From positions 1-36,752 of the forward strand of contig JAWXAU010000106.1 of NCBI GenBank assembly GCA_034439655.1: a stretch of DNA of 36,752 nt. The letters run 5' to 3'. The stretch is from Bacteroidota bacterium. GTDB lineage: Bacteria; Bacteroidota; Bacteroidia; UKL13-3. Below, one piece after another: positions 9,258 through 17,780 of the stretch (positions are counted from its first letter, which is position 1; each line of letters opens with the position of its first letter). The position numbers and the translations under genes were made by a program. The notes beneath the pieces are model-generated. The model worked only from the letters and a program-made list of their open reading frames with translations. It was not told the DNA's origin and searched no databases.

Positions 9258-9692
9258 ATGACAAATGTATTCATAATATTCAGTTTAATATTAAGTTTAT
9301 CATCATGTGTGGTGCAGGCTCCCAAGTACACCATGATAGAACAAGTATTATCCATAAAGGAGGGAATGACCAAAGAAGAAGTGACACAAATTCTCGGAAT
9401 TCCACCTTATGATCTTAAGTTATCCGACGATTCTACTTTAGTGTTGATATATAAGTATAGGGTAACCGATAGAAAGGTATTGCCATATAATACACAACCC
9501 GTAAATGGTAAAAATATCAGAGGCAAATATGTTGATTTGTTTGTAACATACTCCAAAGAAGGGAAGGTAATTTCCTTTCGTTCCTGTAGTAATTGCGAAG
9601 ATACTAAATTTACAAAAATAGATTTGGGTAAGATAGGGACTGCGATTATGACCACTGTCCCAGCTATATTGATTTATTTCGGGTTGAAATAA
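9258..9692 (+). CDS. Small lipoprotein with SmpA/OmlA (BamE)-like segment
   Basis: This is the only + strand gene after 5273. The start at 9258 gives a short lipoprotein signal peptide (MTNVFIIFSLILSLSSC); an upstream ATG at 9195 would add residues that spoil it and would lie before the -7 box. The mature 144-residue precursor contains VLSIKEGMTKEEVTQILGIPP, like the SmpA/OmlA/BamE motif (KxGMTKxEVxxLLGxP), then a beta-strand-rich part. A second hydrophobic stretch ends the protein (IMTTVPAILIYFGLK), which is unusual for BamE. It is likely in the envelope, possibly outer-membrane attached. It is isolated and convergent with the 9741 gene. Confidence 0.75.
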   Translation: MTNVFIIFSLILSLSSCVVQAPKYTMIEQVLSIKEGMTKEEVTQILGIPPYDLKLSDDSTLVLIYKYRVTDRKVLPYNTQPVNGKNIRGKYVDLFVTYSKEGKVISFRSCSNCEDTKFTKIDLGKIGTAIMTTVPAILIYFGLK

Positions 9693-9740
9693 TAGGTGAT
9701 ATGAATTGTACACACGATTAACCCACCTAGGCTGAGTGGA

Positions 9741-10193
9741 CTAGGAACCTTTCCTCCTTTTATTCAATTCATAACTTATAATAACAAAAATATAAAACGT
9801 AATATCTCCTACAATTTTTCCTACTAAAATTCCGAGCATAAAATTATCTAATAATATAGGAAAGAGATATAGGAAAAATGGACGTAATAATAATCCATCA
9901 ATTAGCCCAGCTGGGCCAAATTCTATTATAATATTTGTAATAATTTGAACAAAGTGGCGAAAAGAAAAGTTGCTGTTATCGACCTTTCTTTCTTTGTTTT
10001 TACTTAATATATTTTGGATTAAAATCGTCGCATAAAACCCTATACTTTCGCCAACTGCACCTGCATAAGCTATAATAATCAAATTCTCGGTAAATAAATG
10101 GGCGATCCCGGCAGCTATCATCACTACCACAGTACCTACAATTTCTGCGGGCAAGTATCGTTTAAGCCATTCTTTACCTTTTTGTTTGAGCAT
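9741..10193 (-). CDS. Uncharacterised integral membrane protein
   Basis: A 150-residue protein with about four hydrophobic segments: around 20-35 and 40-62, then FVQIITNIIIEFGPAGLIDGLLL and LLDNFMLGILVGKIVGDITFYIFVIISY. The charged linker SKNKERKVDN separates two pairs, and the C-terminus is basic (ELNKRRKGS). I do not recognise the family. It lies 50 bases downstream of PSD-like copy B, on the same strand, so it may be the last gene of the BrkB-MlaEFD-PSD transcript and have an envelope-lipid role (inference from context only). Confidence 0.7.
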   Translation of the reverse strand: MLKQKGKEWLKRYLPAEIVGTVVVMIAAGIAHLFTENLIIIAYAGAVGESIGFYATILIQNILSKNKERKVDNSNFSFRHFVQIITNIIIEFGPAGLIDGLLLRPFFLYLFPILLDNFMLGILVGKIVGDITFYIFVIISYELNKRRKGS

Positions 10194-10243
10194 TTATCGG
10201 ATCAATATAAAGCACTAAACTAATATAAAGAAATTTTTAGAAA

Positions 10244-11434
10244 TTATAGTTTCGTGCACTTTGCTATTTCCGAACCATACAAACGATATTTTTCATCTTT
10301 ATCAATTTGTGGATTCGTTCCTTCTTGAAATAAGACTATAATATCGGAACCACCAAATAAGAAGTAGCCAAATTCATCTCCCTTGAGCAATTCACTTCCT
10401 ACTGTGGCAATCATATTCACAGAAGAAACTTGACACATGCCAATAGGAATTATAGCTACAATACCTATATTGCCAAAAGGCGAGTGTGTGGTATCAATAG
10501 TAATTACACCGCGTGCTTGTGCAAACTCATATCCATCCTCGGCACTGTCGGGAGAGTCGAATTGATTATTTTTTATTTTCACATCTAAATACACCAATCC
10601 ATGAATGGGATAACATTCTTTAACAATACCCGCCACAGGTGTATGAAATCTATGATACGAAAATGTACTCAGATAATAGTGAACAAATGTGCCCCCAGCA
10701 AAAGCATTATTATATATACTCCCCTGAAGCAAGTGTTCGATACTCGAAAATTTATGGGTATTTTTTACAATAATTTCAGGGATTGTTGAATCAGCTCCAA
10801 TATGATATATGCCTTTGAAATTACAATCGGCAGGCGAAGTAACTATGGTATTATCAAAAGGGCATGCAATGGGCCGCATTCCAGGGTTTAACTCTCGTGC
10901 AAAAAACTGGTTAAAGGTAAGCCAACCACTTGGATTATTGGGTTTGTTACCAATCATTGAATCCTCCACTTTATATAATGGAGAATTGTTACAAAATGTA
11001 TTTAATGTTTCTTGATTAAAAGAATCTGTGGTATCTAAAAAATTACCCCAACTTTGGGCATATTCAATAAGCCATTTGCTGAACCACGCAATGTTTTCGA
11101 CTAATGTTGTATTATCCACTCCAACTTCTTGGTCGACGAGCCAGTAAAAATGATTGGTGCGGTCATCCACTTCTTGATGTCCATTTGTACCTGGAATTTT
11201 CCAGATAGCATCCTTACTTTCTCTGGGTATCCATTTTGAAAACTCGACTAAGTATATATTGTATTCTTCTAGACTTAGTGGCCAAGATAATGCTTTAAAT
11301 AAATCAGGATTTAGCTGTTCAGTTGCTATTTTCTTTGCTTTAAACAATGATGCGAGCAATAGCTTATTAAAATTTTCATCGTGTTTTGTTTTCTCGATGA
11401 ATTTATCAATTATGAATTGCGATGAAAAAAGCAT
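10244..11434 (-). CDS. Phosphatidylserine decarboxylase-like protein, copy B
   Basis: A 396-residue paralog of the 7692-8900 protein, clearly similar along the whole length: FFARELNPGMRPIA, PADC, YSYHRFHTPVAG, QARGVITIDT, and KGDEFGYFLFGGSDIIVLF, with the predicted pyruvoyl Ser at 361-363. Both copies therefore keep the processing motif. It lacks the shared promoter module; it begins 30 bases after the MlaD stop and so appears to be read with the mlaEFD genes. In the family, PSD makes phosphatidylethanolamine; genetic linkage to phospholipid transport genes supports an envelope-lipid function. The two PSD-like genes may be used under different conditions. Confidence 0.85.
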   Translation of the reverse strand: MLFSSQFIIDKFIEKTKHDENFNKLLLASLFKAKKIATEQLNPDLFKALSWPLSLEEYNIYLVEFSKWIPRESKDAIWKIPGTNGHQEVDDRTNHFYWLVDQEVGVDNTTLVENIAWFSKWLIEYAQSWGNFLDTTDSFNQETLNTFCNNSPLYKVEDSMIGNKPNNPSGWLTFNQFFARELNPGMRPIACPFDNTIVTSPADCNFKGIYHIGADSTIPEIIVKNTHKFSSIEHLLQGSIYNNAFAGGTFVHYYLSTFSYHRFHTPVAGIVKECYPIHGLVYLDVKIKNNQFDSPDSAEDGYEFAQARGVITIDTTHSPFGNIGIVAIIPIGMCQVSSVNMIATVGSELLKGDEFGYFLFGGSDIIVLFQEGTNPQIDKDEKYRLYGSEIAKCTKL

Positions 11435-11464
11435 TGTACTTTTTTGGGTGATAAATTAATATAA

Positions 11465-12211
11465 TTAATTTGTCTTCTCTTTCTCTTTCTCTTTCTCTTT
11501 TTCCTTTTCCTTTTCCTTTTCTTTTTCCTTAATATTTTCTTTATCCCTATTTTTCCTTCTTAAAAAACCACGCAACAGAAAATTGTGGCTAGCAGCATCC
11601 ATGTTTTGTTTGAAACCTCCTGCTCCTTGTTTTATATTACCAATTGTTTGGTCAATACTTTGTGCAAACGCGGTATCCATAAATAGTTTGCCGATGGTAC
11701 CTTTACCAGCACGTATATTGAACATGATGGCAGACAGGTCGTCGGTAATATCAACTGCATTGCTACTTGATAATTCTAAGTTCTGCATAATTTCATCTAT
11801 GCTTACCGGAGTAGCAGTTGCAATTATATCATCATTTTGAATTGCTTTTTGACCTGCTGAGCCTGGCATTATTACCACGATTTTGCTACCCATAAGTCCA
11901 TCGGAACCGATGATGGCTCTGCAATCCTTCTTAATAAATTTGGTAACGTCTTCTTCCAGCACAAAATCAACTTTTACGGCCGTATCGTCTATAATTTCAA
12001 TGTTCTCGACCACCCCTACATTGATGCCTGAAAACCGCACATTATTGCCCACTTGCAGCCCGTTTATATCTCTAAAAACACCACTAATCTGGATAGTATT
12101 GCTGAACATTTGTTGTTTGTTACCTATAAAATATATACAGGCTATAAATAATCCGATACCGATGGTAACAAATACGCCTAAGGTAATGGTATTGCTTTTC
12201 TTATTTTTCAT
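11465..12211 (-). CDS. mlaD: MCE-domain phospholipid transport protein, MlaD family
   Basis: A 248-residue protein with one N-terminal transmembrane anchor (TITLGVFVTIGIGLFIACIYFIG) followed by an MCE domain (about 37-117) carrying GLQVGNNVRFSGINVGVVENIEI. In the Mla system MlaD forms a periplasmic hexameric ring on the MlaEF permease and shuttles phospholipids between membranes. The C-terminus ends in a 19-residue alternating Lys-Glu tract encoded by a hexanucleotide repeat, not a usual MlaD feature. It follows the ATPase gene by 22 bases. No mlaB or mlaC homolog is seen here. Confidence 0.9.
   Translation of the reverse strand: MKNKKSNTITLGVFVTIGIGLFIACIYFIGNKQQMFSNTIQISGVFRDINGLQVGNNVRFSGINVGVVENIEIIDDTAVKVDFVLEEDVTKFIKKDCRAIIGSDGLMGSKIVVIMPGSAGQKAIQNDDIIATATPVSIDEIMQNLELSSSNAVDITDDLSAIMFNIRAGKGTIGKLFMDTAFAQSIDQTIGNIKQGAGGFKQNMDAASHNFLLRGFLRRKNRDKENIKEKEKEKEKEKEKEKEKEKTN
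11474..11530 (-). repeat. In-frame hexanucleotide microsatellite coding a Lys-Glu tail
   Basis: About nine tandem 6-bp units, GARAAR on the - strand, encode ten Lys alternating with nine Glu at the end of MlaD. The unit is a multiple of three, so slippage changes tail length by two residues without a frameshift. Confidence 0.9.
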
Positions 12212-12233
12212 GATCTTACTTATTTTGCTATTA

Positions 12234-13019
12234 TTATTTTAAAAATGATTGTATCCATGGGTCTTCCGAATTCTGAATCTCATCAAAGGTACCTTCGGCT
12301 GCACATACTCCATCGCGTAATACTATGATACGATCGGCAGTAGTTTTTGTGCAGTCGATGTCGTGGGTAATGATAATGGAAGATGTATTATACTTTTTTT
12401 GAATATCTTTAATTAGTTTGCTAATCTCTTTTGACGTGATAGGATCAAGACCGGTAGAGGGTTCATCATATAATATAATATCTGGTTTTAATATAAGTGT
12501 GCGTGCCAATCCTACTCGTTTACGCATACCACCTGATAGTTCAGAAGGCATTTTATCTATGGCTTCCGAAAGCCCTACATTTTCCAAAACTTCTTTCACC
12601 AATGTATCTAGTTCGTCTTGCGTTAATTTACTATCCCCTCTTAATGGGAACTCCAAATTCTCTCTCACTGTCATAGAGTCATATAATGCCCCGCTTTGAA
12701 AAAGAAATCCTATCTTTTTTCGTAGCTCGTTTAAGCTTTTGTTTTCTAGTTCATCAATATTATTTCCCAAAACTAATAGCGTGCCTTCATCAGGTTCGAT
12801 CAATCCGACTATACATTTTATAAGTACCGATTTACCGCTACCCGACTTACCCAGTACCACCAAGTTTTCTCCTTTTGCAAGTTTTAAACTTATATCTTTT
12901 AATACACAGTTTTTTCCAAATGATTTTTGCAGGTGCTGTATTTCGAGCACTATATTATTATCATTATCTGATGACAGTGTTGTATTTTTAGTTTGTGCTT
13001 CCATTATAGTACTATTCAT
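12234..13019 (-). CDS. mlaF: ABC transporter ATPase, MlaF family
   Basis: A 261-residue ATP-binding subunit. Walker A GKSGSGKS (57-64), Q-loop Gln108, signature LSGGMRKRVGLAR (161 on), Walker B IILYDEP with Glu186, and the switch His219 in ITHD are all intact. The N-terminal 20 residues are a polar extension; a second ATG at 13004 (MEAQTKN) would remove the overlap with the permease gene, so the start is uncertain by five codons. As annotated it overlaps the permease gene by 8 bases. It should power retrograde or anterograde phospholipid movement with the MlaE-like permease next to it. Confidence 0.92.
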   Translation of the reverse strand: MNSTIMEAQTKNTTLSSDNDNNIVLEIQHLQKSFGKNCVLKDISLKLAKGENLVVLGKSGSGKSVLIKCIVGLIEPDEGTLLVLGNNIDELENKSLNELRKKIGFLFQSGALYDSMTVRENLEFPLRGDSKLTQDELDTLVKEVLENVGLSEAIDKMPSELSGGMRKRVGLARTLILKPDIILYDEPSTGLDPITSKEISKLIKDIQKKYNTSSIIITHDIDCTKTTADRIIVLRDGVCAAEGTFDEIQNSEDPWIQSFLK

Positions 13020-13854
13020 ATAAACTTGTTAACTGCACTGCTATCATATCAATAATAAATATAAGCAATGAACCTAGCACAACTGCCGAGCTTGCTGATA
13101 AGCCAACACCTTCGGTTCCTTTGTTTGCATTATATCCTTTATAGCATCCAATAAGTCCGATAGCATATCCGAAGAAAAATGTTTTGATAAAAGCTGGAAA
13201 TACATCCTTAAAACTAATTGCCTCTATCACCATTGAAAAGAACAAATGAAAACTAACATCTGCTTTAATATTGACACCGGCATAAGAACCAAATAATGAA
13301 ATTGCTACAGAAAAAATAACTAATAAAGGAATCATTAGTGTGGTTGCTAACACCCGAGTAACTACTATATATTTAAATGGATTAATACCCGACACTTCCA
13401 TGGCGTCTATTTGTTCGGTTACTTTCATTGATGCAAGCTCAGCTCCAATTCCCGATCCTACTTTACCTGCACATATTAAGGCCGTTATTACAGGGCCAAT
13501 TTCTCTGATAATGGAAACGCCTACCATTCCTGGCAGCCACGATTCTGCTCCAAACGAGGCAAGTGTTGGCCTCGATTGAATAGTAAGAACTAGGCCCATG
13601 ATGAAACCAGTAATGCCCACCAGTGGCAATGATTTACAACCCACAATATAACTTTGCTTAACAAGTTCTTTAAACTCGTAAGGTGGGAAAAATACTTCCT
13701 TAAAAAAACGACCAGCAAATTTTGACAATAAGGACATCTCCAAAAAGAAACCTTTGATTGCTGCCTTTAAATGATTCTTTCGCTCTTCGTTTGCTGAAGG
13801 TTTATCATTTTCTTTTTTATCAGAATTTAGCGATATGTTTGTTTTAACCTCCAT
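13012..13854 (-). CDS. mlaE: ABC transporter permease, MlaE family
   Basis: A 280-residue permease with a polar N-terminal tail of about 35 residues and then the MlaE core: LVGITGFIMGLVLTIQSRPTLASFGAE, REIGPVITALICAGKVGSGIGAELASMKVTEQIDAMEVSGINP, and a C-terminal LLIFIIDMIAVQL. The EQIDAMEV coupling-helix motif is the family signature. It forms the membrane channel of the phospholipid transporter with the ATPase and MCE proteins downstream. It starts 3 bases after the BrkB-like stop, so that protein belongs to the same transcript. Confidence 0.92.
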   Translation of the reverse strand: MEVKTNISLNSDKKENDKPSANEERKNHLKAAIKGFFLEMSLLSKFAGRFFKEVFFPPYEFKELVKQSYIVGCKSLPLVGITGFIMGLVLTIQSRPTLASFGAESWLPGMVGVSIIREIGPVITALICAGKVGSGIGAELASMKVTEQIDAMEVSGINPFKYIVVTRVLATTLMIPLLVIFSVAISLFGSYAGVNIKADVSFHLFFSMVIEAISFKDVFPAFIKTFFFGYAIGLIGCYKGYNANKGTEGVGLSASSAVVLGSLLIFIIDMIAVQLTSLYE

Positions 13855-13857
13855 TGT

Positions 13858-14775
13858 TTATATATGTGTTTTTATAATTTCTCCTACCTCAGTTTTTTGC
13901 TTAACAGCATTTTCGGTAGCAGGAATGCTTCCATAATAATGATCTGAATATACTTTAGTGAATTCGGCCCCAAATAATACAATAACTGAGGAATAGGAAG
14001 TCCATAATAGTATAAGTATAATAGAACCCGCTGCACCATAACCCGAGGCTGGATCGGCTTTACCAAAGTATAATCCCAAAGCTGTTTTGCCTACAACAAA
14101 TAATAGTGCAGTAACAAATGCTCCAATCCATACCGAATGCCATTTGATTTTTGCGTCGGGCAGTATTTTAAACATCATAGAAAATAGTAACATAATAATT
14201 CCAATTGAAATAATAAAATTAAGTAGTTCGAAAAGCACCAATAAAGATTCTGACCAGTGCTTCAATACCCATGTACTTAATGCCGACAATAAAGAGGATA
14301 CCACCAAAGATATAAGTAGCAGAAATGCGATGGTAATTATTAGACCAAAGGAAAAAAGGCGGGTTTTAAGAAAAGCCAAAATGCCAGATTTCTTAGTTGT
14401 AGCTTTTACTTCCCAAATATTATTTAATACTTTTTGAAACTCAACAAATACCGCAGTAGCTCCTATTATAATAGTTAAAATAGCTAGAATAGTTGCCCAT
14501 AGAGAATCCTTTTTACGGGAAGCCATAAGTACCATTTGCTGAACCTGGTCGGCCGTATCAGTTCCCATGGCCTCGGATACTTGACTTCGCAAGCGGCCAT
14601 TTACTGCTTCCGTTCCAAAAAAATAACCAGCTAATGATATCACTAATACCAGCAACCCAGGCAAAGAAAATATAGCATTGAAGGCTATAACTGCACTCTC
14701 GCTAAAAGGATCGCGGGCATACCACTTTTTAGCCGTTTCCTTAAATAATTTACCTATAATTTTAACGTGTTTCAT
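13858..14775 (-). CDS. YihY/BrkB family inner-membrane protein
   Basis: A 305-residue protein with an N-terminal KKWYARDPFSESAVIAFNAIFSLPGLLVLVISL segment, and then about five further membrane helices, including FGLIITIAFLLLISLVVSSLL and GSIILILLWTSYSSVIVLFGAEFTKVY. The AEFTKVY ending of the last helix is characteristic of YihY/BrkB proteins, which have no settled biochemical role (once called ribonuclease BN in error). It heads a tight group with mlaE, mlaF, mlaD and the second PSD-like gene, which suggests a role in envelope maintenance. Confidence 0.88.
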   Translation of the reverse strand: MKHVKIIGKLFKETAKKWYARDPFSESAVIAFNAIFSLPGLLVLVISLAGYFFGTEAVNGRLRSQVSEAMGTDTADQVQQMVLMASRKKDSLWATILAILTIIIGATAVFVEFQKVLNNIWEVKATTKKSGILAFLKTRLFSFGLIITIAFLLLISLVVSSLLSALSTWVLKHWSESLLVLFELLNFIISIGIIMLLFSMMFKILPDAKIKWHSVWIGAFVTALLFVVGKTALGLYFGKADPASGYGAAGSIILILLWTSYSSVIVLFGAEFTKVYSDHYYGSIPATENAVKQKTEVGEIIKTHI

Positions 14776-14829
14776 GGTCCTTCCAAATGTTTTTAATTTA
14801 TAAATTAATAAATATAGAAAAAGGATTTT

Positions 14830-17166
14830 CTACTTTCTACCTTTTCTAAATTTTAAATATTTGTCTCTAGGCGATTCTGAATTTATTTCACTAAGATCTT
14901 CATTTGCTTTCTTGAGTGATTGAGGAATTTCGCCGTTATATTTTATTGTAAAAGTTGAAAATCCATTGAAGGGTATTATATCGGTATTTGAAACTATTTT
15001 TACCTGTTTCACTGTTTGGTTATCTATGAAGTATTGTATAAATAATTTTTCTCTTTCTTTGATCAATTTGTCAAATTTCCCATTTACCAATGCCTCGCCC
15101 ACTAGCTTGGTACACTTTCCCTGCATTGTATGCATCATTGGATCCTTCACAATGCTATTCACATACTTTATGAACGATGAATCTTGTAATGACATTTTCT
15201 CTATATATATTGAGTCCTTCTCGCTTATGAAACCTCCCTTTTTATTCCTACTGCTTATATAATACTTTTTCTTTGCTTCAAAAAACAATATATATTCTTT
15301 TTCCTTTTCAGTATAATTATTAGGATGAACTACAATACTCGCACTGGGGTTTTCCTTTAAAAAATTAGCAATTTTATTAATAAACTTCCTTTGCGAGCGG
15401 AGTAACTCGTTTTGCCGCATAGCCCACGTAATTGAAAGGTATTTTTGAATTTCATTTTCCGTACTTTTAACTTGGTAACGATAGGGCGTAGTGGGTGGTT
15501 TGAATAAAATATTTTTAATCAAATCAGTAATTATATCATGAAAGTTGAAATGAGGGTCTTTTAAATTACCTGTGATGGGAATTTCATAATCAATTACATT
15601 GTCACCTTCACGCACAATGGACATAATGAGTGGCATCGGAATCCAGGGTGTCTGTTTCTTTTTTATCTTAGTGGATACCCTTGGATCAATTATTAAAAAA
15701 TGATTGGTACTATTAATAACATCATCTCTCACATACCAACTCCCCGAAATTTCTAGCTGACCTCTATCTAATGGGAATCCAGTATAAGTTATGATATATG
15801 GATTAAAAGCTGCTACTGGTACTTTTTGTAATTTGTAAGTGAAGTCGAAATCTTTGTTATTTTTGGGATTCATACTAATATGTACAGCAACTGAACCATA
15901 AGGTTTAAGTCCGCTTTCTAAATACAATCTAACCCAATTTTTAGCCTTCTCTATCGAATCTGCCTTTATAGTAAAGGGATTCAGGCTTGCATAAAATTTT
16001 TCATTGATTGAATAGTCATAATACTGAAAATTTCCATTTTTTACATATAGGTTCCTAACTTTATAATCGCTTCGTATTGCATTTTGAAAAATTAATTTTA
16101 TGTAGTTTGCAATTGCTATAATAAGGTTGAATTTTTCGGGATTGGCATCTACTGTTTTCACGATAGCACCATCATGACCGAACATATGCTGTATATTGTC
16201 TAAATAATCATATAACTCATATTTAGCATAAGGAAGGTCGAGCAAGATTGAATCGAAGAAATATCTTTTATGTCCTGGGTCAAGTTCATTAATACCCAAT
16301 TTAAGTTTCTTAAAGGATGCATAATCATCTTGCCGGGTTTTTCCAAAATGAAATTCATTAATTGCGAAATCTCCGCGAACACTTATTCTATCAGAAAATT
16401 TAAAATTTCCTATTGCGTTTAGGTCAGCGTCAATATTGGCAGAAAAGCTTCCATAACTTATCAAATCCTTTAAATATTGTTCTACAATGCTTAAGTCCAA
16501 TTTATGAGCTAAGAATGCTAAACGATAATCTAGATTTGAAACATTAATCATAAAATTACTGCTAATATCTCCACCACCAACACTGGGCACAAAAGATAAT
16601 TTACCCGTAATGGAATCTGAATCCCAATATTTACCATCGCTGGTAAAATTAAAATTTTTGATACCATAATTTACTGGAATAAGTGGTTCTATATAATAGA
16701 ATGTACCATTTTTTATTTCCACATTGAGTATATTCAAATGAACAGGTGCTTTGGTAGTATCGAATATACTATCTTTGGATGCAAATCTTGCGATGAGGTC
16801 TGTAAAATTAAAACTTTTCTTTTCTTTGATAATTTTGCCTATCGGTTCGGTAAGCGTGACTGAGCTAATTTCATAGGTTTCTGAGAGCAACTTAAGCATT
16901 GATAAATTTACATCCAATCCCTTTGCCGAAAAAAACACGCTGTCACTATTCTGTTCGTATATTTTGAGATCATTAAAATAAACAGAACCCGTAAAAGGAT
17001 TTACATAAGCCCAATCCATCTTAATTTCCCGTCCAGAATACTTTACATCATATTTTTCAATTAAATATTTGGTAATAGGTGAAATAAAAAGAATCACGAT
17101 CGTAATCAATGTTACTAAAGTAAATGAAATTCGAAGCAATATTCTTTTCCACCTTTTTTTAGGCAT
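14830..17166 (-). CDS. DUF748 / AsmA-like envelope protein
   Basis: A 778-residue protein. The start at 17166 (MPKKRWKRILLRISFTLVTL) places a single transmembrane anchor at the N-terminus; an earlier ATG at 17232 would add 22 residues in front. The anchor is followed by DUF748 features: YDVKYSGREIKMDWAYVNPFTGSVYFNDLKIYE, and repeated beta-rich segments (NVEIKNGTFYYIEP, RNLYVKNGNFQYYDYS). The family is part of the AsmA-like group, long beta-strand bridges in the periplasm linked to lipid transport in Gram-negative bacteria. Its location beside mlaEFD, PSD and BrkB fits this. Function is inferred from the family. Confidence 0.85.
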   Translation of the reverse strand: MPKKRWKRILLRISFTLVTLITIVILFISPITKYLIEKYDVKYSGREIKMDWAYVNPFTGSVYFNDLKIYEQNSDSVFFSAKGLDVNLSMLKLLSETYEISSVTLTEPIGKIIKEKKSFNFTDLIARFASKDSIFDTTKAPVHLNILNVEIKNGTFYYIEPLIPVNYGIKNFNFTSDGKYWDSDSITGKLSFVPSVGGGDISSNFMINVSNLDYRLAFLAHKLDLSIVEQYLKDLISYGSFSANIDADLNAIGNFKFSDRISVRGDFAINEFHFGKTRQDDYASFKKLKLGINELDPGHKRYFFDSILLDLPYAKYELYDYLDNIQHMFGHDGAIVKTVDANPEKFNLIIAIANYIKLIFQNAIRSDYKVRNLYVKNGNFQYYDYSINEKFYASLNPFTIKADSIEKAKNWVRLYLESGLKPYGSVAVHISMNPKNNKDFDFTYKLQKVPVAAFNPYIITYTGFPLDRGQLEISGSWYVRDDVINSTNHFLIIDPRVSTKIKKKQTPWIPMPLIMSIVREGDNVIDYEIPITGNLKDPHFNFHDIITDLIKNILFKPPTTPYRYQVKSTENEIQKYLSITWAMRQNELLRSQRKFINKIANFLKENPSASIVVHPNNYTEKEKEYILFFEAKKKYYISSRNKKGGFISEKDSIYIEKMSLQDSSFIKYVNSIVKDPMMHTMQGKCTKLVGEALVNGKFDKLIKEREKLFIQYFIDNQTVKQVKIVSNTDIIPFNGFSTFTIKYNGEIPQSLKKANEDLSEINSESPRDKYLKFRKGRK

Positions 17167-17234
17167 TTTTTCTTTTAATTTCAATATGATATTTTTAGGT
17201 TCCAGAATAAATATATAATGTTTAAATACCAAAT

Positions 17235-17270
17235 GCTATACTTCTAAATATTAGTGATTAGAAGTATAGC
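17235..17270 (-). terminator. Perfect 13-bp hairpin downstream of dps
   Basis: GCTATACTTCTAA (17235-17247) pairs exactly with TTAGAAGTATAGC (17258-17270), loop 10. It begins 17 bases after the dps stop on the - strand and precedes the DUF748 gene. The following T run is weak, so termination is likely but not certain. Confidence 0.5.
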
Positions 17271-17286
17271 TATTAGCACTATTGAT

Positions 17287-17760
17287 TTATTTTAAATATC
17301 TTCTCAATGTCCATGCGATTGTTTCATGTTCTTCCAATAATCCGGTAAGGAAATCGGCACTACCAGCATCATGGTATTTTTCGCCGCAGAGATTCACCGA
17401 TTTGCGTATTTCAACTATCACCATTTCATGGTCATTCAACAATTCTTCAATCATCTCTTTTGAAGTAGGATATTTGCTTGGGTGTTCCTTAATATTGGCT
17501 AATTTTCCAAATTCTTGCATAGTTCCGATGGCTTTGCTGCCTAACTTGCTAATACGTTCAGCAACTTCATCGATAGACTCTTCCAGGCGTTTATACTGGT
17601 TCTCGAATAATTTGTGAAGTTCCATGAAGCTGTCACCAGACACGTTCCAATGAAATTTTCTTGTTTTGGTGTAAAGTGTTACCTCATCGGCAAGTACTAC
17701 AGATAATAACTTAGTTACTTCATGTAATTTTTTTTCTGAAATTCCTATTTTCGGTTTCAT
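17287..17760 (-). CDS. dps: Dps ferritin-like DNA-binding/iron-storage protein
   Basis: A 157-residue Dps protein. The intersubunit ferroxidase ligands are all in place with canonical spacing: His37 (KFHWNV), His49, Asp64 and Glu68 (ESIDEVAERI). Dps dodecamers oxidise Fe(II) with peroxide, store iron and can coat DNA in starvation or oxidative stress. The N-terminal MKPKIGISEKKL is Lys-rich, as in DNA-binding members. It is the last gene of a run with gaps of 20, 16, 3 and 11 bases (AI-2E, ICMT, PKS, cupredoxin), so it may be co-expressed with phenolic-lipid genes. Confidence 0.93.
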   Translation of the reverse strand: MKPKIGISEKKLHEVTKLLSVVLADEVTLYTKTRKFHWNVSGDSFMELHKLFENQYKRLEESIDEVAERISKLGSKAIGTMQEFGKLANIKEHPSKYPTSKEMIEELLNDHEMVIVEIRKSVNLCGEKYHDAGSADFLTGLLEEHETIAWTLRRYLK

Positions 17761-17780
17761 AATATTATATATTAAATTTT

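Noticed and set aside
11583-12242. Open frames on the + strand opposite mlaD
   Set aside because: They are complementary shadows of a well-supported gene with intact MCE motifs.
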